A DNA stretch of 52,815 nucleotides from an uncultured Blautia sp. (GTDB lineage: Bacteria > Bacillota > Clostridia > Lachnospirales > Lachnospiraceae): contig CAKRVL010000006.1 in NCBI GenBank assembly GCA_934408705.1, positions 1 to 52,815 of the forward strand, written 5' to 3'. Positions 7,554 to 17,385 of the stretch are shown here, in pieces. Below the pieces are notes generated by a model that was not told the DNA's origin, ran no database searches, and saw only the letters and a program-made list of their open reading frames with translations. Positions within the stretch are counted from its first letter, which is position 1. Each line of letters starts with the position of its first letter. Position numbers and translations under genes: made by a program.

Positions 7554-8429
7554 ATGCAGGAAAATTTATCACTTTATCATATTTTTTATACAGTCAGCCG
7601 TACCGGAAACATCTCTTCTGCAGCTAAAGAGCTATACATCAGTCAGCCAGCTATCAGCCGCGCGATCAAGAAACTGGAGAACAATCTGGACACCACCCTT
7701 TTTAAACGCAGCTCCAGAGGTGTAATTCTCACTCCTGACGGTCAGCTTCTCTATGAAAAAGTAAAAGAAGCCTTTGCCCTTCTAAATGAGGGCGAAGACT
7801 CCATACTCCATAACCGCTCCAGAGAAATCCCCCGTCTGCGTATTGGCGCAAGTGCAACCTTGTGTAAATATGTTCTCATGCCACGACTGAAGGATTTCAT
7901 TTCTGCAAATCCACAAATCCGTATTACGATCTCCTGCCAGTCTACTTACCAGACCTTGAAGCTTCTTGAAGACGATAAAATAGATATTGGACTGATTGGG
8001 CGGCCACAGAAGCTGAACGGGTACGACTTCCGGTCATTATTACAGATTCAGGATACATTCGTAGCTACCAGACAATATCTGGAAAACCAGCGCCAGCTGT
8101 TTCCGGCAGAATCTCTTTATCACACAGCCACCTTCATGCTTCTGGATGAGCAGAATATTACAAGACAATCTGTTAATACCATGCTAAACGAACACCAAAT
8201 GCAGTTAGGACATATTCTCGAAGTCAGCTCCATGGATCTTCTCATTCAATTTGCACAAGTGGGATTGGGAATCGCCTGCGTGATCAAAGAATTTGTTCAA
8301 AAAGATATAGATGCAGGGACGCTTGTGGAAGCACCTCTGGGACTTGACTTTCCGTCAAGAGAGATTGGTTTTGTATGCAAGAAAGGGAGCAAACACCAGG
8401 AACTTTTGGATCAGCTGGCGTTTCGTTAA
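7554..8429 (+). CDS. LysR-family transcriptional regulator, probable leuCD activator
   Basis: A 291-residue LysR-type protein. The N-terminal winged helix-turn-helix spans about residues 4-62 (ISSAAKELYISQPAISRAIKKLE), with the typical LTPDGQLLYEKV linker after it. The remaining 200 residues form the periplasmic-binding-protein-like effector domain. AGGAGGAAACC precedes the ATG. It is divergent from leuC with a shared promoter region and a T-N11-A dyad, so leuCD is the likely target, with a leucine-pathway intermediate as a plausible co-inducer; that last point is inference. It ends at a terminator shared with ilvC. The product resembles the CysL/YwfM-like group, but no specific name is warranted. 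Confidence 0.9.
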   Translation: MQENLSLYHIFYTVSRTGNISSAAKELYISQPAISRAIKKLENNLDTTLFKRSSRGVILTPDGQLLYEKVKEAFALLNEGEDSILHNRSREIPRLRIGASATLCKYVLMPRLKDFISANPQIRITISCQSTYQTLKLLEDDKIDIGLIGRPQKLNGYDFRSLLQIQDTFVATRQYLENQRQLFPAESLYHTATFMLLDEQNITRQSVNTMLNEHQMQLGHILEVSSMDLLIQFAQVGLGIACVIKEFVQKDIDAGTLVEAPLGLDFPSREIGFVCKKGSKHQELLDQLAFR

Positions 8430-8441
8430 AGCAGTGCAAAT

Positions 8442-8467
8442 AAAAATCCGGCTTTCGCCGGATTTTT
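8442..8467. terminator. Bidirectional terminator between lysR and ilvC
   Basis: AAAAATCCGGC-TTTC-GCCGGATTTTT is a perfect 11-bp stem with A/T flanks giving a T-run in both directions, serving the converging lysR (+) and ilvC (-) genes. Confidence 0.9.
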
Positions 8468-8469
8468 AC

Positions 8470-9501
<1,032 letters not shown>

Positions 9502-9593
9502 CTACTATGTTAAAACTTATATATCGTTAAGGGCATATATATGCATATTCTATGTATGATTATTCAACTTCAAAATACACATCCCTTAGCAAA

Positions 9594-10091
9594 CTATAAA
9601 AACTTCACTCCATGAGAGCCTCTCTCAAGTCCCATAACACCAGCTCTGGCCAGTTCCAGGATCTCGTAGTCTCCCATAAGATCAATAAACGCCTCCAGCT
9701 TGGACTTACTGCCTGTCATCTCTACAATAAGAGAATCCTTGCTCACATCCACAACCTTGGCACGGAAAATATCCGCAATGGAAACAATCCCCTGTCTCTG
9801 CTCCGGGGCTGCTGCCACCTTCACAAGAACAGTCTCGCGAACAACGCTTTCAGATGGATCCAGAACCTTAATATCCCTTACATCAATAAGCTTCGCAAGC
9901 TGTTTCACAATCTGATCCAGAATTGCGTCATCTCCGCTGCACACAACTGTAATTCGTGTGTAATTCACATCTGCTGTAACTCCAGCAGTAATACTGTCAA
10001 TATTATAACCACGACGGCTGAACATTCCTGCGATCCGGCTAAGCACACCTGACGTGTTATCAACTAATAAAGATAAAATCCTGTTTTGCAT
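9594..10091 (-). CDS. ilvN: Acetolactate synthase, regulatory small subunit
   Basis: ACT-domain subunit that activates acetolactate synthase and confers valine feedback. The N-terminal ACT domain spans about residues 3-75 (LSLLVDNTSGVLSRIAGMFSRRGYNIDSI), followed by the C-terminal domain shared by IlvN/IlvH proteins (KVLDPSESVVRETVLVKV). The 165 residues are normal for the family. AGGA lies 8 nt before the ATG, and a strong promoter is at 10134-10161. The catalytic subunit gene (ilvB) is not adjacent, so the holoenzyme depends on a large subunit encoded elsewhere. It probably forms a two-gene operon with ilvC. Confidence 0.95.
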   Translation of the reverse strand: MQNRILSLLVDNTSGVLSRIAGMFSRRGYNIDSITAGVTADVNYTRITVVCSGDDAILDQIVKQLAKLIDVRDIKVLDPSESVVRETVLVKVAAAPEQRQGIVSIADIFRAKVVDVSKDSLIVEMTGSKSKLEAFIDLMGDYEILELARAGVMGLERGSHGVKFL

Positions 10092-10133
10092 AAATATTAT
10101 CCTGCTTTCGTGCTTCAGATTGATATGTTTACC

Positions 10134-10161
10134 ATTATAACAACTAAATCCGTTTTGTCAA
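10134..10161 (-). promoter_or_regulatory. ilvN-ilvC promoter
   Basis: Minus strand: TTGACA (10161-10156), 16-nt spacer, TATAAT (10139-10134). No T-box or attenuator is seen in the short leader. Confidence 0.7.
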
Positions 10162-10237
10162 TGCTACACTTCAAAAAAGTTTTAAAGTTTTATTGTGTTA
10201 AAGCATAATTATACATATTCCCGCTGTTAAGCAATCC

Positions 10238-11317
10238 CTATATAAGGTACTTGCTCTGTAAATCCGACACTGTCTTAGGATTCATATAAAGCCCTTTTCG
10301 TAAAAAGCGTTCCACATTTCCATATTCTGCATACACTGTCCGGAACATCCGGTCCAGATACTCTTCCTTCACCTTGAACAGAGCCGATACTTTCTTTACA
10401 TTCGCAATACTGTCCAGCTTGTTCGCCTCAAGGTAACGAAGCATATAGTCCAGCTCTCTTGTCAGACAGGCATTAGACCGCATAAAATCCTCGCGTATCA
10501 CATCTCTGTGAACTCCAAGCGCACAGAGAAGAAGAGCTGTCACCACACCAACTCTGTCCTTTCCAATGCTGCAATGCCACAATACAGCACCATTCTCATG
10601 ATGTAATATTACATCCATAAATCTGGCACACTGCTTCACAGAGTACTGATCCCTGGCAAAATTCTCATACTGCTGCCCGATCAGGTTCTCAAGGTCCCCG
10701 CCATATTCCAGAATTTCCTTCAGCATGCTGTTAGTCTGTAAAATGCCAAGCACACTTACCCGAGAGTCACTGATGGTCTCCTCATCAATCATAGGAATAT
10801 GATAATATTCTGCACCCTTTACCACAATGTCCGGTCTCTCATTCCGCTCTCTCTGATCCCTGAGATCGATCACGGTCCTCAGCTTACAGTCCTCTTGTAA
10901 TACACGCTGATCTGCCATGGAGGCATGATAAAGATTTCCGCTTCTGAGCAGCTTCCGCGGAAGGATATGACGTCCATCCTTAGTAGCTATCGCCCCCAGA
11001 TCTCTGGTATTAGGAAGGCTCTGAAGAGGGATCCGGCCGCCCTTGGGAAATCCGGTGGCCATATCCGGATTAAAAAGTCTGAGAATACGCAGACAATCCT
11101 GTGCCTCATGCTCTGTCATCTCGAAGTGATATTGCTTTTTTCTCCTGGTAATGATCACCAGATAATTGGAAATCATCTGCTTCACTGCTGCTTCCGCATT
11201 ATCTCCTTCTCGCTGGATATACGCCCAGACAATGTCCCGGCATGGAAGATTATTCTGTATCATATGTCTGAAAAAAATCAGATTTCCATCTTCTACGCGA
11301 ATCTTACCGTATCTCAT
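10238..11317 (-). CDS. Tyrosine/dual-specificity phosphatase-like protein with extra N-terminal domain
   Basis: The C-terminal two thirds is a cysteine-based phosphatase of the Y_phosphatase3 (PF13350) type: PNTRDLGAIATKDGRHI, then LRTVIDLRDQRERNERPD, and the P-loop HCSIGKDRVGVV with nucleophile Cys249 and Arg255 (C-X5-R). The first 85 or so residues (from MRYGKIRVEDGN) precede the phosphatase fold and are not recognised. The start is the ATG at 11317 with GGAGGAGATTT upstream; the longer frame to 11377 lacks a ribosome-binding site. Substrates could be phosphotyrosine, phosphoinositides or small phosphoesters; the sequence does not decide. It is monocistronic and divergent from the AEC permease gene. 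Confidence 0.85.
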   Translation of the reverse strand: MRYGKIRVEDGNLIFFRHMIQNNLPCRDIVWAYIQREGDNAEAAVKQMISNYLVIITRRKKQYHFEMTEHEAQDCLRILRLFNPDMATGFPKGGRIPLQSLPNTRDLGAIATKDGRHILPRKLLRSGNLYHASMADQRVLQEDCKLRTVIDLRDQRERNERPDIVVKGAEYYHIPMIDEETISDSRVSVLGILQTNSMLKEILEYGGDLENLIGQQYENFARDQYSVKQCARFMDVILHHENGAVLWHCSIGKDRVGVVTALLLCALGVHRDVIREDFMRSNACLTRELDYMLRYLEANKLDSIANVKKVSALFKVKEEYLDRMFRTVYAEYGNVERFLRKGLYMNPKTVSDLQSKYLI

Positions 11318-11370
11318 AAATCTCCTCCATTCGTCTCCTGTCCCTATAACGATACCACAGAAAACAAAAT

Positions 11371-11398
11371 TTGACAATTACAGGAAAGTGTTTATAAT
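11371..11398 (+). promoter_or_regulatory. Promoter of the AEC permease gene
   Basis: TTGACA (11371-11376), 16-nt spacer, TATAAT (11393-11398), start near 11405. Confidence 0.75.
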
Positions 11399-11409
11399 CA
11401 AAAAAGATA

Positions 11410-11432
11410 ACTGCCGCCAAATCTGCGGCAGT
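11410..11432 (+). promoter_or_regulatory. Hairpin at the 5' end of the permease mRNA
   Basis: ACTGCCGC (11410-11417) pairs with GCGGCAGT (11425-11432) across a 7-nt loop, starting only about 5 nt from the predicted mRNA 5' end. No T-run follows. It may protect the mRNA 5' end. Confidence 0.4.
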
Positions 11433-11453
11433 CAAAGAAAGGTGAATTTTGTT

Positions 11454-12398
11454 ATGGAAAACCTGATTTTTTGTCTCAATGCAACTATTCCTATTTTTCT
11501 GACTCTTATGTTAGGATACCTGCTGCGACAAATTGGTCTATATGATGATTCCTTTGTCTCTCAGATGAATAAATTTGTGTTTAAAGCAGCTTTACCTGCA
11601 CTTTTGTTTATGAATATTTCACAGGCAGATTTCTACCAGGTATGGGATACAAAAATGGTTCTCTTCTGTTTTGCCGCTACTTTTTGCAGTATTGCCATTT
11701 CTATCGGACTGTCCTTTTTATTAAAGCCAAGGGACATCCAGGGAGAATTTGTCCAGTCCTCTTACAGGAGCAGTGCCGCGATCCTGGGTATTGCAATCAT
11801 CCAAAATTTATATGGTGATGCAGGAATGGCACCTCTTATGATCATTGCCAGTGTACCCCTTTATAATATCATGGCTGTTACCGTTCTTTCTTTTATGAAA
11901 CCAGGCAATCATGGCATGAATGTAAAGCTAGCTATAAAAACACTAAAGGAAATCGCAGCCAATCCTATTATCCTTGGTATCCTGGCAGGACTTGCCTGGT
12001 CTGTTTTACGCCTTCCACTTCCGGCAATACTATCCGGCACTATAAATAATCTGGGAAAAACAGCTACACCTCTTGGTCTGATAGCAATGGGAGGCGCCCT
12101 TCATTTCGGAAAAGCATTTTCCAGACCAAAGGCAACTATAGCCTGCACCTTTTTGAAACTGGTGGGCTTTTGTGCTATCTTCCTTCCCATAGCTATCAGA
12201 CTTGGCTTTACCCACGACAAGCTTGTTTCCATTCTGATCATGCTTGGCTCCGCCTCCACAGTAAGCTGTTATATCATGGCGAAGAACATGGGACATGAGG
12301 GCTCTTTCTCCTCCAGCGTTATTATGCTGACCACATTACTCAGCGCATTTACTCTTACCGGATGGTTATTTATTTGCAGAAACCTGGGACTGATTTAG
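11454..12398 (+). CDS. AEC-family (auxin efflux carrier-like) membrane transporter
   Basis: A polytopic membrane protein of 314 residues with about ten hydrophobic segments in two five-helix halves, as in the AEC/PIN-like family that exports or takes up organic acids such as malate or malonate. N-terminal FCLNATIPIFLTLMLGYLLR and the mid-protein QSSYRSSAAILGIAIIQNLYG segment (the crossover region of the family) are typical. The start at 11454 has AAAGGTGAATTTTGTT upstream; the frame is open further 5' but without a start signal. Its stop overlaps the stop of the convergent M20 gene by 4 nt, with no terminator between them. Substrate unknown. Confidence 0.88.
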   Translation: MENLIFCLNATIPIFLTLMLGYLLRQIGLYDDSFVSQMNKFVFKAALPALLFMNISQADFYQVWDTKMVLFCFAATFCSIAISIGLSFLLKPRDIQGEFVQSSYRSSAAILGIAIIQNLYGDAGMAPLMIIASVPLYNIMAVTVLSFMKPGNHGMNVKLAIKTLKEIAANPIILGILAGLAWSVLRLPLPAILSGTINNLGKTATPLGLIAMGGALHFGKAFSRPKATIACTFLKLVGFCAIFLPIAIRLGFTHDKLVSILIMLGSASTVSCYIMAKNMGHEGSFSSSVIMLTTLLSAFTLTGWLFICRNLGLI

Positions 12399-13591
12399 AA
12401 ATTTTTTATACCAATCCCGGTCAGGATCTCATATAAAGCTTCCAGACTGTATGGCAGTATTCCTTCATCAATCTGAAATTTCGAATGATGTAATGGATAA
12501 ACCTTTCCCGGAATCCCACCAAGGAATACACAGAACAGTCCTTTTGTCTGTAAAAAATAACGATAAGCATTATCTCCGGACAAAAACAGCTCATCCTCTC
12601 CCTCCAGAAGGAATCTGTCCCCGAATACCCTTTGTCCTGCTGCTTCTGCAATTCTGGTAAGTCCGGTATCATTTGCGAAAGGCAGCACTGCTGGCTTCGG
12701 ATATTCCAGCTCTATCCTGGTTCCGGTTCCTTCTTCTATTTCTTTCAAGGCTTCCTTCAATTTCTTATCAAGTGCCAGATAATCCTCCTCATAAGCAGCC
12801 CGGATATTTCCGCGCATAGTTACAAGGTCTGTAATAATGTTGGCGTATTCTCCTCCATGAATACTCCCAATCCCCACCAGGCAGGAACCTTTTCCCTTAT
12901 AAGTGCTATTAAGCTCATGAAATGCCTGCGCCACCAGCGATGCTGCATATATGCTGTCTATGCCCTTGTCCGCCTCACACCAGTGGCTTGATTTTCCATG
13001 GACACGGATTTCCATGCCATTGATCATAGCTGATGCCTGCCCCTCATGCACAGCCATTCCCAAAGACTGGTCAACTGCATAATGGAACATGAGAAAAGCG
13101 TCCGGGTCTCCGTCAAGTGCTCCTGCAGCAAGCATCCTCTTCGCACCTTCTCCGATTTCTTCTGCCGGTTCAAAGAGAAATCGCAGCTTCACAGGAAAGG
13201 CTTCTCCCTCTTCAACCAGAATCCGTGCTAATACAAGAGCTGTTGCAACAATTCCATCATGACTGCAGGCATGCATGATTCCCTTATTTTCGGACGCATA
13301 AGACAGCCCGGTTTGTTCTTGTATAGGGAGAGCATCCATTTCTGCCCGAAGCACCACTTTCTTTCTGGAAGCAAAAGCTTCACTGTCCTGACTGGGATGC
13401 TCTGCAATAATTCCGGTAGGCTCCACACTCTGCAGCCTGTATCCTAATTTTACCAGATAATCACGTATAAAAGCTGAGGTTTCAAACTCCTGAAGCCCCA
13501 GCTCGGGATGCCTGTGGAAATGCCTGCGTAGCTGAATCAGCTCTTCCTTGTATTTCTCAAATTTACACTGATAATTTATTTGTTCTGACAT
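12395..13591 (-). CDS. M20-family amidohydrolase (peptidase M20D)
   Basis: Zinc-dependent amidohydrolase of the M20D group, which hydrolyses N-acyl amino acids, hippurate-like compounds or amino-acid conjugates. The pattern is canonical: LRRHFHRHPELGLQEFETSAFI near residue 20, VVLRAEMDALPIQE near 80, the metal-binding HACSHDG (usually HACGHD), FLFEPAEEIGEGA with the catalytic Glu pair, and the C-terminal HHSKFQIDE. The lid/dimerisation domain with HGKSSHW is in the middle. It is last in a cupin, M18, HAD, M20 gene group with a 30-nt gap before it. The Gly-to-Ser change beside the metal ligands is mild. Its stop overlaps the convergent permease gene. Substrate unknown. Confidence 0.9.
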   Translation of the reverse strand: MSEQINYQCKFEKYKEELIQLRRHFHRHPELGLQEFETSAFIRDYLVKLGYRLQSVEPTGIIAEHPSQDSEAFASRKKVVLRAEMDALPIQEQTGLSYASENKGIMHACSHDGIVATALVLARILVEEGEAFPVKLRFLFEPAEEIGEGAKRMLAAGALDGDPDAFLMFHYAVDQSLGMAVHEGQASAMINGMEIRVHGKSSHWCEADKGIDSIYAASLVAQAFHELNSTYKGKGSCLVGIGSIHGGEYANIITDLVTMRGNIRAAYEEDYLALDKKLKEALKEIEEGTGTRIELEYPKPAVLPFANDTGLTRIAEAAGQRVFGDRFLLEGEDELFLSGDNAYRYFLQTKGLFCVFLGGIPGKVYPLHHSKFQIDEGILPYSLEALYEILTGIGIKNF

Positions 13592-13621
13592 ATTTTACCC
13601 AAAACCCTTTATCACATTTTC

Positions 13622-14437
13622 TCAGATCAACCCCAGATATTCCAGTCCGTTTTTGATTCCATAATGAAAAACATCTGTCGTCACGTAATCTGCCAGCTTC
13701 TTGATTCCAGGAGCCGCATTTCCCATTGCGATCTTTGTATTTGCATATTCAAACATAGAAAGATCATTATTGCTGTCTCCGAATACGATCGTATCCTCAT
13801 GTGCAATATTAAAAATACCACATACAGCCGCAATTCCAACAGCCTTGGAAAAGCCCTTGGGAATCATCTCAATTGTGTTACCGGCAAGACCTTCTCCTAC
13901 ATGACCGATAAATTCATAATATTCCTCAAGCTCTGCGCAGGCTCTCTTAGGATCACTTCCGGATACAATTTTGGCACTGATCTTATTAATGTGGAGGTCA
14001 TGCTCATACCCCCTAATAGGACGCCATCTGTCTCCCAACGCCTTCGTGATCAGATCTGTATACCAGTTAACCTCTGTCGTATACTCATCCTTATCATAAT
14101 ACATCCAGTCAGCACCCTCCATAACCGGAATCATACCGTATTTTCGGAGCACCTGTACAGAATGCCACGCTGTCTCTGTAGTCAGCTCCTTATTAAACAG
14201 CCGTTCCCCGTTCTTTTCAATGGTACAGCCACAGGCGCTGATCATCCCTGTAAACGGGATCTGCTCCAGATAATCCGGCACAAAAGCGCGGCTTCTTCCT
14301 GTACACAGCCAGGCTTCATGGCCATTATCCACCAGCCTCTTAATGGCTTCTACAGCACTTGCAGGAGTTCCCTTTTCAATATCACAAATGGTTCCGTCCG
14401 CATCAAAAAAGACTGCTTTTTTACCGATATCAGGCAT
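13622..14437 (-). CDS. HAD-superfamily phosphatase (Cof type)
   Basis: Haloacid-dehalogenase fold phosphatase with a Cof-type cap, acting on small phosphorylated metabolites. Motif I FFDADGT gives Asp12 and Asp14; motif II is WLCTGRS; motif III/IV is VFGDSNNDLSMFEYANTKIAMGNA near the C-terminus. The cap lies between motifs II and III. The start is the ATG at 14437 with GCGGAGGTATTTT upstream; it overlaps the end of the M18 gene by 8 nt, suggesting translational coupling. The five residues upstream in the open frame are rejected. Substrate unknown; these enzymes often clear sugar phosphates or pyridoxal phosphate. Confidence 0.9.
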   Translation of the reverse strand: MPDIGKKAVFFDADGTICDIEKGTPASAVEAIKRLVDNGHEAWLCTGRSRAFVPDYLEQIPFTGMISACGCTIEKNGERLFNKELTTETAWHSVQVLRKYGMIPVMEGADWMYYDKDEYTTEVNWYTDLITKALGDRWRPIRGYEHDLHINKISAKIVSGSDPKRACAELEEYYEFIGHVGEGLAGNTIEMIPKGFSKAVGIAAVCGIFNIAHEDTIVFGDSNNDLSMFEYANTKIAMGNAAPGIKKLADYVTTDVFHYGIKNGLEYLGLI

Positions 14438-15692
14438 AAAATACCTCCGCAAGCTTTATGAAATCACAGGTATCCTTCACACCGGCAGTTTCATAGGGGG
14501 AATGCATGGCAAGCTGAGGCAGCCCGATATCTACTGTATTTAAAGCCACCTGAGTGTTGGAGATATTTCCAAGTGTAGAACCGCCGGGCACATCGGAACG
14601 ATTCACGTAAACCTGACAGGAAACCCCTGCCTCTTTACAAAGCTCCTTAAACATAGCTGCAGAAATACCATCTGTACAATACTTCTGATTAGCATTATAT
14701 TTCACTGCAATACCCTCATTAATGTGAGGACGGTTCACAGGATCTGCCTTCTCCGGATGGTTAGGATGAATGGCATGAGCATTATCTGCAGAGATCATGA
14801 AGCTCTTTGCAAGAGAAATCATATAATCCTCATAGCTTCTGCCAAGCCCCAGATTAATACGAAGAAGTGTATCACGAAGGAATGTAGACGCAGCGCCCTG
14901 CTTGGTGCCGCTTCCCACCTCTTCATTATCCATCACCATATGCACACAAATGCTCTTCTCATTTTTACCTGCAATAATACCCTCCATAGAAGAAAAGGCG
15001 CACTGCAGATCATCCAGTCTCGGTGCAGATACAAAGGCATCTTCTCCGCCCCAGACAGTGCCAGGCATACGATCATAAAGAAACAGATCATGTCCTAAGA
15101 TATCCTCTTCCTTTACCCCGGCAGCCTCTGCCACTGTTTTGAAGAAAGAACCCTTAGAGCTCTCCAAGCCATAAAGAGGAAGCATGTCCTTCTGCACATT
15201 AAATGTATAGCCATTGTTCGCATCACGATTCATATGAATAGCCAGATTGGGGATCATCAGCATATCCTTATCAACAGCCACCAGTTTCTCACAGATCTCT
15301 CCATTTTCCTTCACGATCAGGCGTCCAGCTACAGAAAGAGGTCTATCAAACCACGGTGCCAGAAGAGCACCTCCATAAAGCTCCACATTCAGCTTCACAT
15401 AACCGTTCTCAACCATCTCCGGATTCTCTTTAATTTTAAATGTGGGAGAATCACTGTGGCTTGCAATAATGTGGAATACGTCACTTGACTCCTCAGGAAG
15501 TGTAAATGCAATAATAGCAGAATGATTCCGGGTTACGAAATACTTCCCGCCATTTTTAAGCTCCCAGTGCTCATCCTCCTTAAGCTCTGCAAATCCATTC
15601 TCAGTAAATCTCTTCTTCATCATCTCCACTGCCTGGAATGCAGTAGGACTCTCTTTAATAAAAGTAAGCAATTTCTCTGCTGTATGGTTCAT
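14430..15692 (-). CDS. M18-family metallo-aminopeptidase
   Basis: Dinuclear-zinc aminopeptidase of the M18 family (aspartyl aminopeptidase-like), removing N-terminal, often acidic, residues from peptides in the cytoplasm. Metal and catalytic segments are IIASHSDSPTFKIKENPE near residue 80, RLDDLQCAFSSMEGI, VMDNEEVGSGTKQGA near 255, and DNAHAIHPNHPEKADP near 310. The 420-residue length is typical. GAGGAGATTTTTGAA precedes the ATG. It follows the cupin gene by 13 nt and overlaps the HAD gene; with the M20 enzyme further down, the operon looks built for peptide or conjugate scavenging (inference). Confidence 0.93.
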   Translation of the reverse strand: MNHTAEKLLTFIKESPTAFQAVEMMKKRFTENGFAELKEDEHWELKNGGKYFVTRNHSAIIAFTLPEESSDVFHIIASHSDSPTFKIKENPEMVENGYVKLNVELYGGALLAPWFDRPLSVAGRLIVKENGEICEKLVAVDKDMLMIPNLAIHMNRDANNGYTFNVQKDMLPLYGLESSKGSFFKTVAEAAGVKEEDILGHDLFLYDRMPGTVWGGEDAFVSAPRLDDLQCAFSSMEGIIAGKNEKSICVHMVMDNEEVGSGTKQGAASTFLRDTLLRINLGLGRSYEDYMISLAKSFMISADNAHAIHPNHPEKADPVNRPHINEGIAVKYNANQKYCTDGISAAMFKELCKEAGVSCQVYVNRSDVPGGSTLGNISNTQVALNTVDIGLPQLAMHSPYETAGVKDTCDFIKLAEVFYA

Positions 15693-15705
15693 TTCAAAAA
15701 TCTCC

Positions 15706-16041
15706 TCAATCTTTAATAATCAGTGCCATAAATACCAGGTCTGTATTTCCTGTATTTGCAAGACCATGGCCTTTTCCGTCCGGGGTGAATGTGATATCCC
15801 CGGCCCGTACATGTCTCCATGATGTTCCATTATCATTATATTCGCCCTCACCGGTAAGAATATAATAAGTCTCGCTCTCACCATAATGCATATGGAAGCC
15901 AAGTGAACATCCCGGCTCCAGAGTTACCTCTGCATAAAGCCCACACTTGCCATTCAGCTGTTGCTCATCTAACAGCTCCTTGATGATTACATGTCCGTTA
16001 CCTTCACACATATGCTCAACACGACTGATCTTCATCGCCAT
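15706..16041 (-). CDS. Small cupin-domain protein
   Basis: A single-domain cupin of 111 residues (Cupin_2 type). The metal-binding motif 1 is GFHMHYGESETYYIL, with two His and one Glu, and motif 2 is PDGKGHGLANTG with the last His. Such proteins are isomerases, dioxygenases or sugar/metabolite sensors; nothing here fixes the activity. AAAGGAGGAAA precedes two close ATG codons (16041 and 16035); the first is used here. It is the first gene of the cupin-M18-HAD-M20 group, immediately after the dapL terminator. Confidence 0.85.
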   Translation of the reverse strand: MAMKISRVEHMCEGNGHVIIKELLDEQQLNGKCGLYAEVTLEPGCSLGFHMHYGESETYYILTGEGEYNDNGTSWRHVRAGDITFTPDGKGHGLANTGNTDLVFMALIIKD

Positions 16042-16063
16042 TTTCCTCCTTTGGTCTGTTAAT

Positions 16064-16109
16064 AAAACAGGACGTATTTCCAGCCTAAGCCAGAGATACG
16101 CCCTGTTTT
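16064..16109 (-). terminator. Terminator after dapL
   Basis: Minus strand AAAACAGGGCGTAT (16109-16096) pairs with ATACGTCCTGTTTT (16077-16064) around an 18-nt loop, ending in TTTTATT. It probably ends the glnA-to-dapL transcript, although some read-through into the cupin operon is possible because no clear promoter precedes the cupin gene. Confidence 0.65.
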
Positions 16110-16129
16110 TCAGCTTAATTCAATTATAA

Positions 16130-17344
16130 TTACAAACTCTTGATCCTGTCAATGGCTTTCAGGGTATTCTCGTAAGTACCGAAGGCAGTCAGACGGAAAA
16201 ATCCCTCTCCATGTGCTCCGAAGCCAGAGCCTGGCGTACCCACCACATTAGCCTGCTCAAGAAGATAATCAAAAAACTCCCAGGAGGTCATTTTATCCGG
16301 AGTTTCCAGCCAGATATACGGTGCATTCACTCCACCTGAAACAGAGAAGCCAGCCTTTGCCAGTTCATCATGGATCAGCTTTGCATTTCGCATATAATAG
16401 CTAACCTGCTCCTTCAGCTGGGCCTTTCCCGCCTGAGAATATACCGCTTCACCGGCCTTCTGCACAATGTAGGGAGCGCCGTTAAACTTGGTACCGTGAC
16501 GTCTTGCCCACAGGCTGTGAAGTGACACTCCATCTCTTACAAGCTCCTTAGGAATCACAGTGAAACCAAGTCGGACACCGGTAAAACCTGCGTTCTTGGA
16601 AAAGCTGCGAAGCTCTATGGCACAGGTTCTTGCACCCGGGCATTCATAAATACTGTGTGGAACGTTTTGCTCTGAAATATATGCTTCATAAGCCGCATCA
16701 TAAATGATCACACAGCCGTTTTTGTTTGCATAATCCACCCATTTCTGCAGCTCATCCTTTGTGATTGCAGAGCCGGTAGGGTTATTTGGAAAGCAAAGAT
16801 AGATCAGGTCCGGCACCTCTTTGGGAAACTCTGGCAAAAACCCGTTTTCCTTGCAGCAAGGCATATAGATTACACCGTCAAAATTTTCACGAGCACTATT
16901 ATAGGCTCCGGTACGGCCAGCCATAACATTTGTATCCACATAAACCGGATAAACCGGATCACATACAGCTACCTTGTTATCCGTTCCAAATATTTCCTGG
17001 ATATTTCCGGAATCACTTTTTGCGCCGTCGGAAACGAACACTTCATCAGCTGCAATGTCACAGCCCCTGTCCTGATAATCATTCTTTGCAATTGCATTTC
17101 TCAGAAATTCATAGCCCAGATCCGGCGCATAGCCATGAAAGGTTTCTGCGTGAGCCATCTCCTCAACAGCACTGTGAAGAGCCTCTATAATAGCCGGAAC
17201 AAGAGGCTGTGTCACATCTCCAATACCGAGACTTATCACCTCTTTATCCGGATTTTCCTCTTTATATGCACGCACCTTTTTTCCAATGGTAGAAAAAAGA
17301 TAGCTTCCTGGCAGCTTTAAATAGTTATGATTTACAGTAACCAT
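16130..17344 (-). CDS. dapL: LL-diaminopimelate aminotransferase
   Basis: PLP aminotransferase making LL-diaminopimelate directly from tetrahydrodipicolinate with glutamate as amino donor; this shortcut to lysine and peptidoglycan DAP is common in Clostridia. The 404-residue protein opens with NHNYLKLPGSYLFSTIGKKV, a DapL signature, followed by SLGIGDVTQPL. The PLP site is AIELRSFSKNAGFTGVRLGF with the Schiff-base lysine in SFSKNAG; CFPNNPTG and YDAAYEAYI are also conserved. The start follows AGGAGGTTTATCAA. It lies 41 nt after gatB and appears to be the last gene of the glnA operon. Its amino donor, glutamate, ties it to the nitrogen theme. Confidence 0.96.
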   Translation of the reverse strand: MVTVNHNYLKLPGSYLFSTIGKKVRAYKEENPDKEVISLGIGDVTQPLVPAIIEALHSAVEEMAHAETFHGYAPDLGYEFLRNAIAKNDYQDRGCDIAADEVFVSDGAKSDSGNIQEIFGTDNKVAVCDPVYPVYVDTNVMAGRTGAYNSARENFDGVIYMPCCKENGFLPEFPKEVPDLIYLCFPNNPTGSAITKDELQKWVDYANKNGCVIIYDAAYEAYISEQNVPHSIYECPGARTCAIELRSFSKNAGFTGVRLGFTVIPKELVRDGVSLHSLWARRHGTKFNGAPYIVQKAGEAVYSQAGKAQLKEQVSYYMRNAKLIHDELAKAGFSVSGGVNAPYIWLETPDKMTSWEFFDYLLEQANVVGTPGSGFGAHGEGFFRLTAFGTYENTLKAIDRIKSL

Positions 17345-17385
17345 TTGATAAACCTCCTATATAATATACCTATAATATATCTGTA

